DNA of 41,901 nt from Spirogloea muscicola (GCA_009602725.1 WELB01000281.1:96459-138359); one strand, 5' to 3'. Numbered from the stretch's first letter, positions 19,201-31,016 are shown. The notes: generated by a model from the letters alone, not told the origin. Translations and numbers: made by a program.

Positions 19201-20344
19201 TGTAGGCAGGCCTGCTTGCAGTTGACCTGACTGGCAATACAGCATCTTTGCTATCCATCTTACAGCATCTTGGCTAATGGGCTTGCAAGCTGACTATGAC
19301 AATTCGAGAGCTGCCAGTGTTCTTGAGCTTCTCTTGTGAGCTAGACAAGGGGCATGCTGCAATTTGACTGGTCTGGCCACCCTTATGTACAGGTAAAGCG
19401 GAAGCTGCCAAAGGTGAATCCTGAATATGCTGCCAGACTTCTGGCGAAAGCCTCTGGCGAGGAGGCAGAAGAGGAGGTGGAGGTTTCTAAGAGCAAGTCA
19501 CGGTCACGACCTGCAGCAGATCTGTTGGAAGACGACCGTTTTGCTGTGATGTTTGAAGATGAGGTAAGCCGCCATTGCCATGCTTTACAAATTAGGCCCT
19601 TGACCTCTAGAGCAGCATTGCAATCACAGTCTTGTGTATTTGCATCAGCTAATCAAAGAAACTTGTGGTATATGCAGGCCTTTGCAGTTGATGAGGATGC
19701 GCCAGAGTACAAGGCACTGCACCCAAATGCCGACAAGGGTCGTGGTAGTCATCTATTGCAAGAGCACTTTGACCTTGTTGACGCTCACAATGAGCTTGAT
19801 AACCTCAGTATGTCAAGAGAAGAGGACGCAGGGGAGGGTGGTGGGTCACGCCGGTCAGATGCACGAGGATCCACAAGCAGCAGAGGAGCAGCTGCACCTG
19901 GCCCCAGGTGATGTGACTGTATAACAGTTGTCCACAACAAGGTCGCAGAAATAAGTCGTCCTGCAGTGCTGGACTGAGACACATGACATTCTTGCTTGCA
20001 GGTTGTATGAAGCAAGGGATGAGGCTCATGCAGCAGCATATAGGAGTGCTATGTCCCTTGCTGGGCAGCGCAGTATGGCATTGGCCGAGCGAGTTGCACA
20101 AGCTGAGCTGGGCAGGTCAGCTGTTGCTGCTAAGGGAGGAGGAAGTCGGGAGATATCGTTTATTAGTCGCCGGAAGCATGGAAGATCCCAGGGAGAGCAA
20201 GATCAGGAAGATTCAGCGCGAAGGGCTGTCAAGCCACGGCGTGGAATTGCCGCATTGGGCTTACATAGCCGCCCTGCAGGAGGGAGAGGAGGTACAGGGA
20301 GAGGTGGAGGTGGGCATCGAGGTGGCAGGGGCACAAGGAGGTGA
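16236..20344 (+). CDS. NOL10: Nucleolar WD-repeat protein NOL10/Enp2 (small-subunit processome)
   Basis: Nucleolar beta-propeller protein needed for 18S rRNA processing. Fifteen exons: 16236-16482, 16570-16661, 16773-16873, 17019-17109, 17415-17473, 17593-17710, 17869-17937, 18026-18078, 18189-18297, 18420-18590, 18698-18856, 19012-19104, 19393-19563, 19678-19907, 20002-20344; 701 residues (human 688). Landmarks: VRVYELSQLSLEFERHLDAE, ILSEDYSKLAFLCADRS, YYQTRIPRMGRDLAYD, VVCGGEDGAVEFFDPR, DLRSSVPLQSKDHMYG, LGPAPQWCSFLDNLT, LRAYMHGYFLDARLFHK, DPFAYETYRKKRI, KRKLPKVNPEYA, DDRFAVMF, then a Gly/Arg-rich tail (GGRGGTGRGGGGHRGGRG). Introns after exons 2 and 3 need GC donors. Exon 11 carries an in-frame TAA (18731-18733) where a conserved Tyr is expected, so this allele may be broken or the base miscalled. 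Stop is TGA. Confidence 0.93.
18731..18733 (+). other. In-frame TAA inside NOL10 exon 11
   Basis: Exon 11 reads EEMEEERETVV-stop-DNFKFVTQDELERL. The NOL10 family has Tyr at this site (VYDNYKFVT). The exon is otherwise intact, both splice sites are good, and conserved sequence continues for 320 more residues. A single C or T to A change of the Tyr codon explains it. As read, the product would end after residue 381 of 701. Confidence 0.85.
19158..19275 (+). repeat. Degenerate tandem repeats in NOL10 intron 12
   Basis: GTAGGCCTGCTTGCTGTTGA and GCAGGCCTGCTTGCAGTTGA (about 19159 and 19205), each followed by CCT(C/G)ACTGGCAA, are two copies of a roughly 45 bp unit. A further pair, ATACAGCATCTTTGC and TTACAGCATCTTGGC, follows (19238-19275). 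They lie wholly within the intron between exons 12 and 13. Confidence 0.7.
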
Positions 20345-21437
20345 TTCTTCGAGAAGCAAGCAAGATTATGACATCCACAGACGCTAGTGCCTAGTGCCTA
20401 AGTGTTAGATGTTGGAACTCTACTCCTGATGGTCTCTGCAATTTTCTCAGTGCCTTCTCAGTGGCGTGAAGCTTAGGAGCATTAGTAACTTTTCCCCATG
20501 GTATCATGGCATGTCCACTATGTCACCCACAAATTCAGGCCATAGCCTGACCTGTTAGACAACCTTATCTTAGATAGACCTGGACTTCATCGAGTATGTA
20601 CAAAAATTAGCAATCTTGTCGACTGACTTGACCTTGCGGATAGGTCACTGATTCCAAGGGATGAGCTGCTTCTCACTCTGAGGAGCCCTGTGAGCTGGAG
20701 CTGCTTGCCCAACTCTATGATTCTTTTGGCTGCCTCTTCCAGCCACCGCTCTCTGGGACATCGACTTCTATGCATTCACTGTTCAGTCTGCCTAGGCAGA
20801 TCATTGTTGCTCTTTAGTCACTGTTCCATCGCATGGAAAAGCGCACAATCAGTCTAGCCAACGTGCATTAACATGGTTCTGAATTATGTCAGAAATTCAC
20901 ATTGACATCAGTCCTCTCTGCTAGCGGGCAGCCCACTACCTACAGCGTCAGCTGGGTACATAAAGGGCTTTGCATCTGCAAGATTCCTGTCATGAAGCAC
21001 TTTCCATGCTTCTCATGTGCCTGTAATGCCAGAACTTGCGGCACATGACGTAGAAGAGCTGCAATATTGCAGGTACTTGGTAGGCTGATTGTCCAGTTTC
21101 TACAGAGAGTGCATGCTTAAGCTTGCCAGCATAGCAAGGAGTGGAATAGGACCAAGCAGTGGGTCTGCTTACCATTCCATGTCCAAGGAGCCTTCTGCTT
21201 ACAATGTTGCACAACCATCTGCCTCCAGGTTATGGAAGGCGCTGACCTGCCTGTACAGACTACATGTGCAACAACCCAAAGTTGGATCCACGTGCTCTAA
21301 GCCTCCTTGATCGTCTTTGGTTGGGGAGGAAAGAGCTGCAAATAGCAGCCAACAAAGCCTTGTCATGATCGATCGGTGTTCAGATCTGAAGTACTACTTG
21401 ACAAGGAGCATGGAGAGCTTGTCTACATGGCCGACAA
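20345..21437. other. Convergent intergenic region between NOL10 and PEX11
   Basis: Both neighbours end here, so this should hold two 3' UTRs. I see no conserved protein motif in any frame and no repeat of the retroelement family. TGTAA-type poly(A) signals occur at 21022-21026 (plus strand) and as TTACA at 21199-21203 (for PEX11). Base composition is more AT-rich than in the repeat clusters. Confidence 0.5.
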
Positions 21438-22953
21438 CTACGTTCTTGTTGATGCAGACAGTTGCAACTGGCAGAGGTCCTTACTTGATACATTGAGATG
21501 AGGGAAGTGATAAACCCCAGTGCGCCAGTAACACGAGGCGTAACAGTCTTTGGGGCCAGCTGAAGTAGTCCAATAGCCACAAATACATCTAAAGAGGCCT
21601 TGACAAGGCTCAGAGTCCGTTCGCCTGACTGTGCCAACTTAGCTTTCCGCTCCTGGTTCTGCTTCACAGTGAAAGCCAATAAGCCACTCTCTGAACGCTA
21701 ATGCATGAGGGGTGCAGCGTACCAGAGCAAGCTTTCTCATTGAGGCAGCAACCACCGCAAAAAGTTCTGATGACAAAGGGACTGTACATACCAGCCTAAT
21801 CTGATCAAGTGCAGGACTTTCCCTTGCCATTCGAATCTCTCTCTCAATTCTGGCAACTGCTTTTGACAGCCTAGCCATCTCTGAGACCTGGCATAGAGCA
21901 CAAGCAAACGCAAGCTTTCTTGGAATTTGGCAAAGGCGAGATCATGCAAACTAAATCTGGAATTCGCTATTTAGGGTGAATGATCAAAATGGCAGAGCGA
22001 GGCCGGATATAGGCGCTGACATCAACACACATGTTCGATGCATACAGGTTGTTGCATGCTTGGTTTGTAGGTGATGGCACCAGCAGGTTGCTTGCAGAGG
22101 CTATGCAATGAGGCCCATTGCTTTACTACAGATCGAGGACGTGCACATACAGGCAACCAATTGGACATCAGCCTAAGCTTGCAGTAAGCAACCCTTGTCT
22201 CCGTACCTCGATCACTGACGTAGTGGCTGACCCGAACATCCAACAGTAAAGGGACAACCTCGAGCAGAGGTCCACCCTCTCTGCATTCTGGACGAGTGAG
22301 ACTGGTGGATTCAGTTGTGTGTGCACTTCTCACAGTTCGGGTCCAGAGACGCATGCTCAGGACATTCAAGGCGCTCTGAATCGGGTCCTGCTCGGTCATC
22401 GTGTCAGGCAGAGCACAGTACCTTGTAGATGCCAGAGCGGCCGAGCCACACGACTTGATCGAGTGCCAGGAAGGTGGCGAGGAGCGCACTTTTGACCTGT
22501 TCAGGCGGGCACATCCGGAATCACGCTGCAGGGGTGGCCGGCAACACGGCAGCGACCAGCTGCCGGGGCGATGTGCTCGGATGCCCGCTCTTGCCGACCG
22601 GCCTGGCTGAGAGTGGCCGTCCCAGCCAGCTGTGCGTGCGGAAGAGCTGCTCGGGCGCGGGGAGCCAGCTGCTGCTTTGAGCGAGTGGGCGAGCGAGGGG
22701 TGGGGTTTTCGCCGGGTGGGAAGGGCACCCGAGACAGGAGGGCGACGGAGAGCGGCGTGTCCTTGGGCGAGGGCGACAGCAGCGCCTGCAGCTCGTTGAC
22801 AGACTGCCGGGAGGAAGGCGGGGTGTCAGCATGGAGCCGAAGCAGAGGCCGAGGAGGGGAAGGGGCCGCGCGCGTGGGGCAGGGGCGGGGGCTGGGCGCA
22901 CCTTGAGGAGGCGGAAGACCTTGCGCGCGAGGGGGTGGGCGCGCCCCCGTCGG
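21438..22953 (-). CDS. PEX11: Peroxisomal membrane division protein PEX11 (plant type), N-terminus not found
   Basis: PEX11 elongates and divides peroxisomes. Exons recognised on the reverse strand: 22953-22902 (LARKVFRLLK), 22803-22729 (VNELQALLSPSPKDTPLSV), 22496-22422 (LDQVVWLGRSGIYK), 22287-22207 (SLYCWMFGS), 21887-21792 (VSEMARLSKAVARIE), 21658/21661-21485 (ERTLSLVKASLDVFVAIGLL, then TPRVTGALGFITSLISMYQ), 21467-21438. They are in phase and give about 193 residues. Order and spacing follow plant PEX11C/D/E (about 230 residues). The usual 45-60 N-terminal residues (amphipathic, RDKLCR...QYGSRF-like) were not found upstream as far as METTL5. The frame of the first exon stays open to an ATG at 23228, but that part is not PEX11-like and abuts a hairpin tail. 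Stop is TAG. Confidence 0.88.
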
Positions 22954-24401
22954 CTGTGGTCCCCGGGCATTCCACCTCCTCGTTCGCAATCCGCTTCGCT
23001 AGGGCTGGGCTGGCTTTCCCCGCCCTCGGCCCATTTGGGAGGACGAGGAGGCAAGGACCTTCTCTCTTCCGTGGCGATGGACGTGCACTGGCGCGCTTGG
23101 CCTTCGGTGCCTGGCCCTCCTGCACCGGCTTGCGCGGCGGGCCATCCATCGTCGTCAGCCAGAAGATCAACTGTCGTGGATTTGATAACAATCCCAGGCC
23201 GAAAATGGCCGAGTGCACAAGCAAGCACAACGCGTGGTGCGCCTGATACTTGGCGATACTCATTTCAAGAGGGCTGCCTCATTCCCAGAGAAAGTGCTCG
23301 CCCGTTGAGAATAGGCGCTGGAGAAGGGGGCCAGGGGAAGCGCTAAGAAAAACAAGCACACGAAGAACAAAGCAGCTACGGATCACTCAGTAACCCCTGC
23401 CAAGCAGCCTCAGGTCAGAGACGCAAGGGGCTGTGAGATGCGAGTGAGGACGAAGCAAGCCAGCGCATGAGTAAGAAGAACTATGGAACTATACGACAGG
23501 AGCTAAGGCAACGAAGCGTAAAGCGCAATGCAAAGGGGACTCCAGTGCAGGGGACAGCAGGAAGAGCAAGTTGAGCTGCCTAGCTTCGATGCAGCCGAGT
23601 TCCGCAAGCGGCTCACCACCTCATTCCACCTTTCCCAGGCTCATGGAGTGCACTTGCCCCCATGCCGCGCATAGCTGCTGCTCCTCCTTTTTGTCGTGGT
23701 GACTCTTTCCCAGCTGCTATGACTCTGACTTGCGGCTGCTGACTATGGATTACTGAGCAATATGCTGTAGCCACTTGCATAGCTGTGTGGTTTTAGCACC
23801 TTTCGCTCCTTTTTGGACCATGTTCATCCTACTATAAGCTGGCTTCTCACAGCCTTCGCTTCCCTCAAAAGAGCCTTCCTTGCAATAGGCTCTTCTTTGT
23901 TCCACTTGAAATCAGTGTGCTGGCTTGCTTTGGCCTCCCTCTCATTTAATACGCACCGCGCTCGACATCCTCCTCCCAGCTCTTGCCTGAACGGTGTTGT
24001 GCTGGCTCCGTCTGACCTCCCTCTCAAGCCGTGCGCACCATGTGCCTTCTGCCTTGGGCAGCTTGGGCCAACTGTACTTCTGCAAGTAGGTCGGTGCACA
24101 AGACCGCGACTACTTTTTGCACGCTACATTTGCACCGCTCTCACGCGTTGGCCCCGTAAGCGTGCTGGGCGCGCACTAAGACAGGCCACTGGCTTCCAGG
24201 GCGTGCTCCAGCTCTCATGCTTTTCGGCTCCTCAGAAGACGAGCATTTGGCTCCAGCAGATTGCCAAGCACAGACTTTCTCAGCAGAGGACAAATTTTTT
24301 TCCAGAGGATGTCCTCACCTTTGGGTGCTTCCCACCATCTTCCTCAGGTATAGATTCGCGTCTTTTGAGACAATGGAAGGCCACAGTGGCCAAAGTGGCC
24401 A
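22954..24401. mobile_element. Repeat-bearing region between PEX11 and METTL5
   Basis: 23286-23330 is a reverse hairpin-tail unit (AAAGTGCTCGCCCGTTGAGA). 23345-23440 continues as the reverse end of a copy (AGCGCTAAGAAA ... DLRLLGRGY-stop read on the reverse strand at about 23415-23388). 23715-23757 is a forward SDLRLLTMDY/LRLLTMDY-stop end. 23800-24380 contains weakly similar Ala/Ser/Leu-rich frames with no recognised gene; it may include the METTL5 3' UTR. The missing 5' part of PEX11 should lie here but is not recognisable. Confidence 0.55.
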
Positions 24402-26656
24402 TCAAGGCACCCGCTTTTCGTCTTCAGATCTGCCCTCCTCCACGGGTTCCCCTGGCCAACTCCTCACAACAGTGAACCTCCACAGGTCCACTGCCACATC
24501 CACCTGCCTCGACTTGTGGAAGGCAAATGACGCAGCAAGGTCGAATCGCAGCTGCAACCTCCTCCCCCAGTAGGTCAGAGATTTGACCTGGCCTACTAAG
24601 TACGAGCCCCTTGGCAAAGCTCCATGCCCTCTATCAAGAAGCCTTTGGCTTTCTTATGCAAGGGAACCTGCTTCAAAACAATACATGGCATGGTGGCACG
24701 CATGGCACACGAGCTGCTGTTGCCTGGCCTTCTCCATATTGCACAGCTCCTTTACGGCTCAGGAGTAATGAGAAACGGTGCATGCACTGAGCCTGTGCTG
24801 TGGAGCAATTACTGACCTCATACAACACTTCTGCAGACCTTGCGCCTAAGTCTCGTAGAACAGCCCGCCTTATGTGCTGAGCAGTGAGCAGCGAGGGAAG
24901 ACAAAACAAGGACAACTATGTTTCAAAATTTGTCGGCCATTAAGATGATGCTTCTGAATTACAAAGCAGGTACATGATGGCGCTTGTCGCTTCGCGCTTG
25001 AAATTTCAGATTTAAATACAGATGTGATACGACGGGGTTACAGTCAAGGAAATTGCAAAGTCGTTACCTCCCGTGTGGAAGACTTATGCAGCGAATATAC
25101 AGTTGCAGCAAGCTGTGGCAGGAGAGATCCAAGAAAAGAACCCCCTGATCAATTGCTAGACGTCAAGTGTCGTGCTTTTGTGCAACTTGCAAGGCATGTC
25201 CAGGCCACTTGTATCCGTGCTGACAGGGCATGTGACAATACTTTGAGAGCACTTTGCAGAAACTCCATGTCGGCACCCTTCCTCCGTGTACCAAAAGGTG
25301 GGTTCATTACGACTGTGTCGACAGGACCTGTTCAGCAAGAAAAAATACAACAATGCATGCTCCTGATATGCCTGCTACAAAGCAGCGTCCAATGCAGCAC
25401 AACACGTGGGGAGCAGTACATTCATGTCATTGTGCAACTTGCCATACTAGCACCATAGTTGCAGGACATCAGCTGTCAAGTAAGAGTAAGCTTCCAAGCT
25501 ATACAGCGGTCCATCTCTACTAGCATATAGAGATATTAACAGCAGCGGAAACACGGATGCTGGGGTACTTGAAGCAGCATGCCCACCTTGAAGTGCGATG
25601 CTACTGATGGGGCACTGGAGGAGATCCATCTGGACCTGTCATGCTCTTTGGTGTCAGGTGGACATCTCCTGATAGTCAGAAGACCTGCTATACGCCTTCA
25701 CACATCTGCCGAGCAATTGCAGCAGATTGTGTCTGAAGAAGAGCCTCACCTCAAGATCCGTACAGTTTTCTGAGCAGGTGAGTAGAGCATCTGAGTCCAC
25801 ATCCACACCGATGACGTATCTGGAAACCAGAAATATTCACCGAAAGGAGTCATGATTGACATATTTTGTGGAACACGGCCAGAGGAGTTTTGGGATGATC
25901 GTGCAGGTTGAGCGTGAGCATGGTGCAGTTCCTGTGAAAATGATTGTTCCATGAGTACCAAGCACAAATGTGTAGAGGGCATGGACACAAGCCGCCAAGA
26001 CCAATGCGTGACCTGCTGAGGCTGCACAGACCTACTCTGCGCCCATCAAGCTGGCTGCAATGCCAAGCATACCACACCCACAGCCAAGATCAACAACAAC
26101 CTTGCCCTCCACATCATTGTACAAGCTCTCCATCTGCGCAAAAGGATCACACTAGCGAGATTGAGGAACAGACTGACATACACGTAGCATGTGCAGCTTG
26201 GACTGACATACATTAGCAAGGTGTGAAGCCTATTTGCTGCTTGTCACTTGCTGCCGATTGGCACGAGCACTACGGCCAACAGTCTCCACCCTGTAGGAAG
26301 TTGATCCTTAGTACAACATGGACATCGGACACCTTGTGGAGAGGCAATCTTGCAGCAGAGCGCCGAAGGTGAGAATGGGAAGCATAACCCACCATGTGGA
26401 CCATGCGTGCAGCTATGTGTGCGCTTGTGGGATACTGCTCAAGGTCCACCTGGCTCCGCCAATCGAGAGACGAAGGGCAGACCCATATTCAAGCTCAGAC
26501 TCCAGTGACCCGTGGCCCAGGGCCGGCAGCAGGAGGCGCGCTGGATGCATAGCACTCGGAATCCCTTCCCGAGGGGCGCGGGAGGACCTTGGGATGCCGA
26601 AACGGCTGGACGGCCTGCAGCTGGCTCTCCAGCTGCTTCAGCTTGAGGAGCACCAT
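24402..26656 (-). CDS. METTL5: 18S rRNA N6-adenosine methyltransferase METTL5
   Basis: METTL5 (with TRMT112) makes the m6A near the decoding site of 18S rRNA. Nine exons on the reverse strand: 26656-26588, 26449-26393, 26133-26036, 25819-25750, 25635-25587, 25327-25242, 25112-25068, 24876-24817, 24551-24402; all GT-AG and in phase; 227 residues (human 209). Landmarks: LKLKQLESQLQAVQPF, LEQYPTSAHIAARM, SAM motif VVVDLGCGCGMLGI (D57 to G63), YVIGVDVDSDAL, the N6-methyltransferase motif NPPF (123-126) in DTVVMNPPFGTRRKGADM, VYSLHKSSTRE, and FHKSRQVDVAVDLWRF near the end. All catalytic motifs are intact. The first ATG before LKLKQLE was chosen; an in-frame ATG at 26734 would add 26 residues. A basic/acidic tail of about 20 residues follows the conserved core. 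Stop is TGA. Confidence 0.94.
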
Positions 26657-27792
26657 CCGTGCACCACAGGCAGCGTCAAACTCCTGGTCCGGTTCTGTGG
26701 AACTGCCGGATAGAGCTGCGCTTGTTGAAAGCACGCCAGCAGAGCACAGAGAGCGTTCGCGGCTGGAGCCGAGCTCCGGGTGAGGCGTGCAGGTGAAGCT
26801 GGTGGCAGCGGGGCATTGGGCTGGCGGGTGTGCCGCTTGGCCACAGCGTCAGCAGCAGCGGCAAGGGGGCGGGGAGCGGCTTGGCAGCGGCGCTCGAGGG
26901 CTGTTGGAGAGCGTGGGCGAGGCGGCCGAGGGCCGGGGCTCACCGCCACGGATGCCGCGCGCACCAGCCGGCCCCCTGGCGTCCGGCTCGCGGTGCTGGC
27001 CCTCGCCGTTTGCCTTGCCTTGCCGCGGCAGCCTCCAGACTCTCTCCCACGCCTGGTCGACAACGGCCCGGTGCCCGCTTGGTGCGCAGACGACCTGCCT
27101 GTCTGAGCCGCCGCTGCAGCAGCTGCGCCCCGGTCGATGCGCTCCCACAGTTCTGTTTCTGCCTCCAACATCCCAAGCCTGAGCCTCGAAGAGCTGATCA
27201 TCGAGTCCTACCCTTGATCCAGAAGGCGCGCCCTGGCGACCTACAAGGGTCCAGGACTCACCACCACGAGCTCTGCTCATGTCCTCTATGCCATATGGTG
27301 CTGGCGTATAGATACGAGCAGTACGTCGGGTCCATCAAACCTGCTCTCTCTGCTTGCGGCCAGTGGCCTTCTGACCTCCTTCACGTACATGCGGCTTGCT
27401 TGAAAAGTGAAGAGTGTGCACACAGGGGCACAGACAGCAGCTGGCCTGTTTGAAGCACCTTCTACCTGCTTCGCCCTCCTGCTTCGCCTCGCTTCAATTT
27501 CATGCGCACCGCGCGCCTTCTCTCCCGAGTGGGCTAGCAAGCAGAGGATGGGTGGCTAGTTGAAAGAAAAAATGATGTTGCCTTCTGCTTTGACGCACAC
27601 ATGGCGTTATCTGGGTGGTAACCAGGCATACAGGAAATGTCTTGCAGCCCACAAGTGGGCTACAAGATACCTCGGGTGCATCAGTCACAACTTGGCCAGC
27701 CTTGGCCCCCTCTGCCTTAGCTGGCCAGGTGTGCTCACATGTACGAGGTCGTAATGGACTGTAAAAATTACAAGGTCATCAGATCCTTTGCA
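26657..27792 (-). other. GC-rich upstream region of METTL5 with an unassigned open frame
   Basis: On the reverse strand an ATG at 27201 opens a frame that begins SSRLRLGMLEAETELWERID and becomes Ala/Arg/Ser-rich. A good splice donor (GTGGCG|GTGAGC) lies near 26950. It could be a 5' exon of METTL5 or of an unknown gene, but I found no acceptor that keeps phase with METTL5. 27485-27525 holds a CCGCGCGCCTTCTCTC tail remnant. 27540-27790 is presumed 3' UTR of the next gene, with TTACA (TGTAA on the reverse strand) at 27768-27772, 20 bp past its stop. Confidence 0.35.
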
Positions 27793-30700
27793 TCAAGTGC
27801 GCACAGGCTTCTCTATGATGCAGTTGAGATAAACGTGTGCACCCTCGCGCTCGCCTTTATCAGGCTTTAACGATTTGTTCCAGTAGAGCTGCTTGTACCC
27901 CAGCAGCTTTATCTCCTCCTCGTACAAAGGCATGTCATTCTCTGGCGCATAGAACATCTCAAACCACATAATGCCCCCTGCAGGACAAGCAACCAGCATG
28001 CACAACAGCCAACGTGTGTCATGCACCAACCAGTGCACAACAGCCAACATGTGTCATGCACCAGCCAACTTCTGATCTCCTCCAGCAGCAGGCATGTGCA
28101 TCCTCGGGAAGGCTCGCGACTGGTGATTCTGTCTCTCCCATTTGCCTGGTGAGAGTATGAAGACACGAACCTGGCCGGAGAACGCGATCCCACTCAAAGA
28201 TAAGCTCCTCAAAGTCCAGCAGTAGCAGGTACTTGATGCTATTGACGCTGTGGATAATATCCAGCGTTCCGTCAAAGAAAGGCAGGCGTGCCTGCATGTG
28301 TAATATTTGAGACGAGCATTAGCTGGAGATCGAGCTTGATACTTCAATCAGCTATACCACCAATTTGCAGTGCTGCGGTGATTCTTGGGCCGAACTTGGT
28401 TCTCTTTGCACAGATGCTGGACACGAGCAAGGCAGGGCTTGCCACGTCAACTTACCTTATGAGGGACATGGAGTGGGACAAGACCTCGTAAAGCAATAGT
28501 CTCCATGTAAGGAAGGCCGTGATCTCTGAACTTGACGGTCTCGATGTTCATGGCGGTTGTCATCACAGTGACGTTATACCGCGCCATGTGGGCCGCGAAG
28601 CTGCCAGTGCCACCTCCCGCATCCAAGCCCAACCTGAGGCTGCCTGCCTTCATCTCAATGACCTCTTCCATCTTCAAGCTTCCCCTGTATCGATTTTTCC
28701 ACCTTCGCTCCTCCAGTCTGGTCAACAAGGCAGTAATGATTGGGCATCAATGGATGTCACGCGCTTGGAAGTCAAGGTCACGGTCTCGAGGCTACTAGCC
28801 TGCTGTGCTTACTCTGCACGCCGCAGCATTGCTTGCCAGAGCAAGCCAACCGTCTAATGATTGGCCAAAAACATGCCATGGCATGCAGCCAGAGCACACT
28901 GCAGCAGAGGGTAGGGAGTATCACGATAGGTTGAAGCAATTGCGGCAGTCTCCTATACTCCGGGTGTTGAGGCAGTCAAATGACTTGCACTGATGATCAT
29001 CCCACCGCACATTCTCGTCTGCCAGGGCCTTTTGACTGAACAAAGACTCTGGGAAGGGTACCGTCTGCAAGAGAGATGCCACAAGTCCGCAAATAGGTCA
29101 GCGTAAGTGCGTTGGATAGAGTGCCAGGCTTCATAAGTTGTACGGCCTGGAATCAAGATGATGGGAGGACCATGAGGTAGGCCCCAAGCAGTTGCAGAGG
29201 CCTTTGCCTGTCAGGTTCTCTGTCTCCCTCAAGTAACTCCAACTTCATTGTTCCGAGTAAGTGCGAGCATTTGCAACAACAAGTCCTGCGCAACCATCTG
29301 TCAACCAGCTGCGAAGTCCTGACTCGGCCCCGCCAGTACTGACCGTCGAGAACTTTGGCGGGGTTCGTGAAAGACATCGTCGCTTTGGCAGAGCGAAGCA
29401 GTTGCGTTTGAAAATTAGTTCCTGCACGAACATCCAATCATCTGGGCACAGCTTCCTCGGTTCATATGTCAGATAGCGATGGATCTCCTCATCTGTGGCC
29501 GCGCATGCATAGCCCTGCCAATCATAGCAGGGGAGTTGGATCAGGTTCCCATGAGGCACTTGTCTAAGACCTGAACAAAGAGCCCCCTGCTCCCCTACTC
29601 ACTTGATCTGCTTGGCTTGCTCACCAGCCACAGCCCCACGCAGCTTGCGGTCTGCACACAGCGACTAACTTGCAAGTGCTTCAACACCTTACCTTCCAAA
29701 CAGTCACATTGCTATTCTTGAGGCCCATGGCTCCTGTGGATACATGTGCACCCTGTCCACACTCCTCCACTGCGCGCTTTGCTATCTTGAGGACCTGGGG
29801 TGCAACCAAGGCCAGTCCATGGCGAGAGCTCATGCAATGAAAGCTGGAAGTGGCTAATGGTGAAGAGCAGTGTCGAACAAGAGGCGGAAAGGGCAACAGC
29901 TTGCTCATGTGTGTGCATGTTGACCACGTACCTCTGCATCGTCGGCCTGGCCTATGCCAGCAACACTGCCGTCGCGGCGAATCTCGAGGGCTACCTTCTC
30001 GTCAACCAGGCGACCAATCTTCTTCTGCGAGTGGGGCAGCAGGGCCTCGGAGGCTCAGTCGGTCCGGCGCATTCAAGGGCCTTGGCGGATGTTCTGCAGT
30101 GTGCGAACGATGAGGAAGGTATGGAGAGGGCCAAGTGCACGTGTGCCACGCGCGCTGAGGTGATTGACTGCGACCGCCGGTCTGCCTAAGCGCCAGATGA
30201 GCAGTCGTGAGAGCACAGGCTTCTCACCTTGGCATCATCGAGCTCCTCGACCTTCTGTGCCAGAGCCCTCTTTAGCTCCTCCACGTCAGGCGTACCACTC
30301 AAGTCAATTGAGCCGGACTGCTGCGGTGGCGAGCTCTGCCCAGAGTCCGCTGCCACAGGGGACGGCTCAACTGTTATCCCAGTGCCACGCCTGGCGGGGG
30401 CAGCGTGGCGTCTGGCCCCGCATGAGCGCCCGCGGGCGGGAATGCGGGCAGTCACCCGTCAGAACGGAGCCATCTCCGCACGGCCGGAACTGCCGCTTCA
30501 CCTCCTCCACCAACGCCTCGCACACCAGGCTGCGCAGTCGCGGGGCGCGGCGGGTCAGCGCTGCCGCCACGCTCCACCCGCGGGCTGGGGCTCACGATGT
30601 GGGCATGGGCACGGAAGGGGGCGGGTGGCGGGGGCAAGGCGCGCCTGTGGGCGGCGGAGGCGTCGGAGTCGAGGTTGGCGGCAAAGGGCGCGAGGGAGCC

Positions 30701-30820
30701 GATGGACTCGAGGGGGAGGAGGGTCTGGACGGCGATGATGATGGCGAGGAGGAGGAAGACGGCGAGGGCGGCGTTGAGCGGGATGGTGCGCGCCTTGCCC
30801 TCGCCCGGGCCGCCGCGCAT
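27793..30820 (-). CDS. Plant-type membrane-anchored SAM methyltransferase (At1g29790-like)
   Basis: Similar to the plant SAM-dependent methyltransferase superfamily proteins typified by At1g29790; the substrate is unknown. Ten exons on the reverse strand: 30820-30596, 30529-30456, 30390-30228, 30024-29932, 29794-29688, 29563-29344, 29064-28925, 28717-28456, 28291-28171, 27977-27793; 529 residues, phases consistent. Residues about 15-37 form one hydrophobic segment (NAALAVFLLLAIIIAVQTLL), suggesting a type II, probably Golgi, anchor. A helical stretch follows (VEELKRALAQKVEELDDAK). Then YEPRKLCPDDWMFVQELIF, RRRW-like CALPKRRC region, FPESLFSQ, SAM motif LGLDAGGGTGSF (about 370-381), LPFFDGTLDIIHS, EWDRVLRPGG and WFEMFYAP. 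Exon 2 (Gly-rich) and the 29688/29563 junction are the least certain. Stop is TGA. A hairpin insertion lies about 140 bp upstream of the start. Confidence 0.86.
27992..28063 (-). repeat. Tandem duplication of about 36 bp in a methyltransferase intron
   Basis: ACCAGCATGCACAACAGCCA (27992) and ACCAGTGCACAACAGCCA (28029) each lead into AAC(G/A)TGTGTCATGCACCA, giving two adjacent copies of one unit. They lie in the last intron (27978-28170) of the methyltransferase gene. Confidence 0.85.
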
Positions 30821-30958
30821 GGTGCGCCCGCCGGCGGCAGAGGGCAGAGGGCAGGAGACTGCGGCTGCCGGGCAGGTGGGTGAGGCGAGGCTGTCTGCAT
30901 GCTCCGGGCGAGAAATGGACAAGGGCTGAAGTAGCCGGAGTGCGAAGGACAAGGACTA

Positions 30959-31016
30959 GAAGAAAGTGCTCGCCCATTGAGAATAGGGGCTGGAACAACC
31001 AGCCCGAAAAATGACT
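30959..31016 (-). mobile_element. 58 bp hairpin tail insertion with AGGACTA target-site duplication
   Basis: AGGACTA occurs at 30952-30958 and 31017-31023, immediately bracketing the module GAAGAAAGTGCTCGCCCATT ... GGGGCTGG-AACAA-CCAGCCC ... ATGACT. The insert is nearly identical to the one at 2125-2186. It sits about 140 bp upstream of the methyltransferase start, in its promoter or 5' UTR. Confidence 0.85.

Noticed and set aside
22521-23228. 235-codon reverse ORF as the PEX11 N-terminus
   Set aside because: It is in frame with LARKVFRLLK, but the upstream part is Pro/Ser/Gly-rich, resembles no PEX11 and includes sequence next to a hairpin tail; kept only as an alternative.
30164-30883. 239-codon forward ORF
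   Set aside because: It is antisense to exons 1-3 of the methyltransferase and consists largely of Gly/Glu/Asp runs made by GC-rich sequence.
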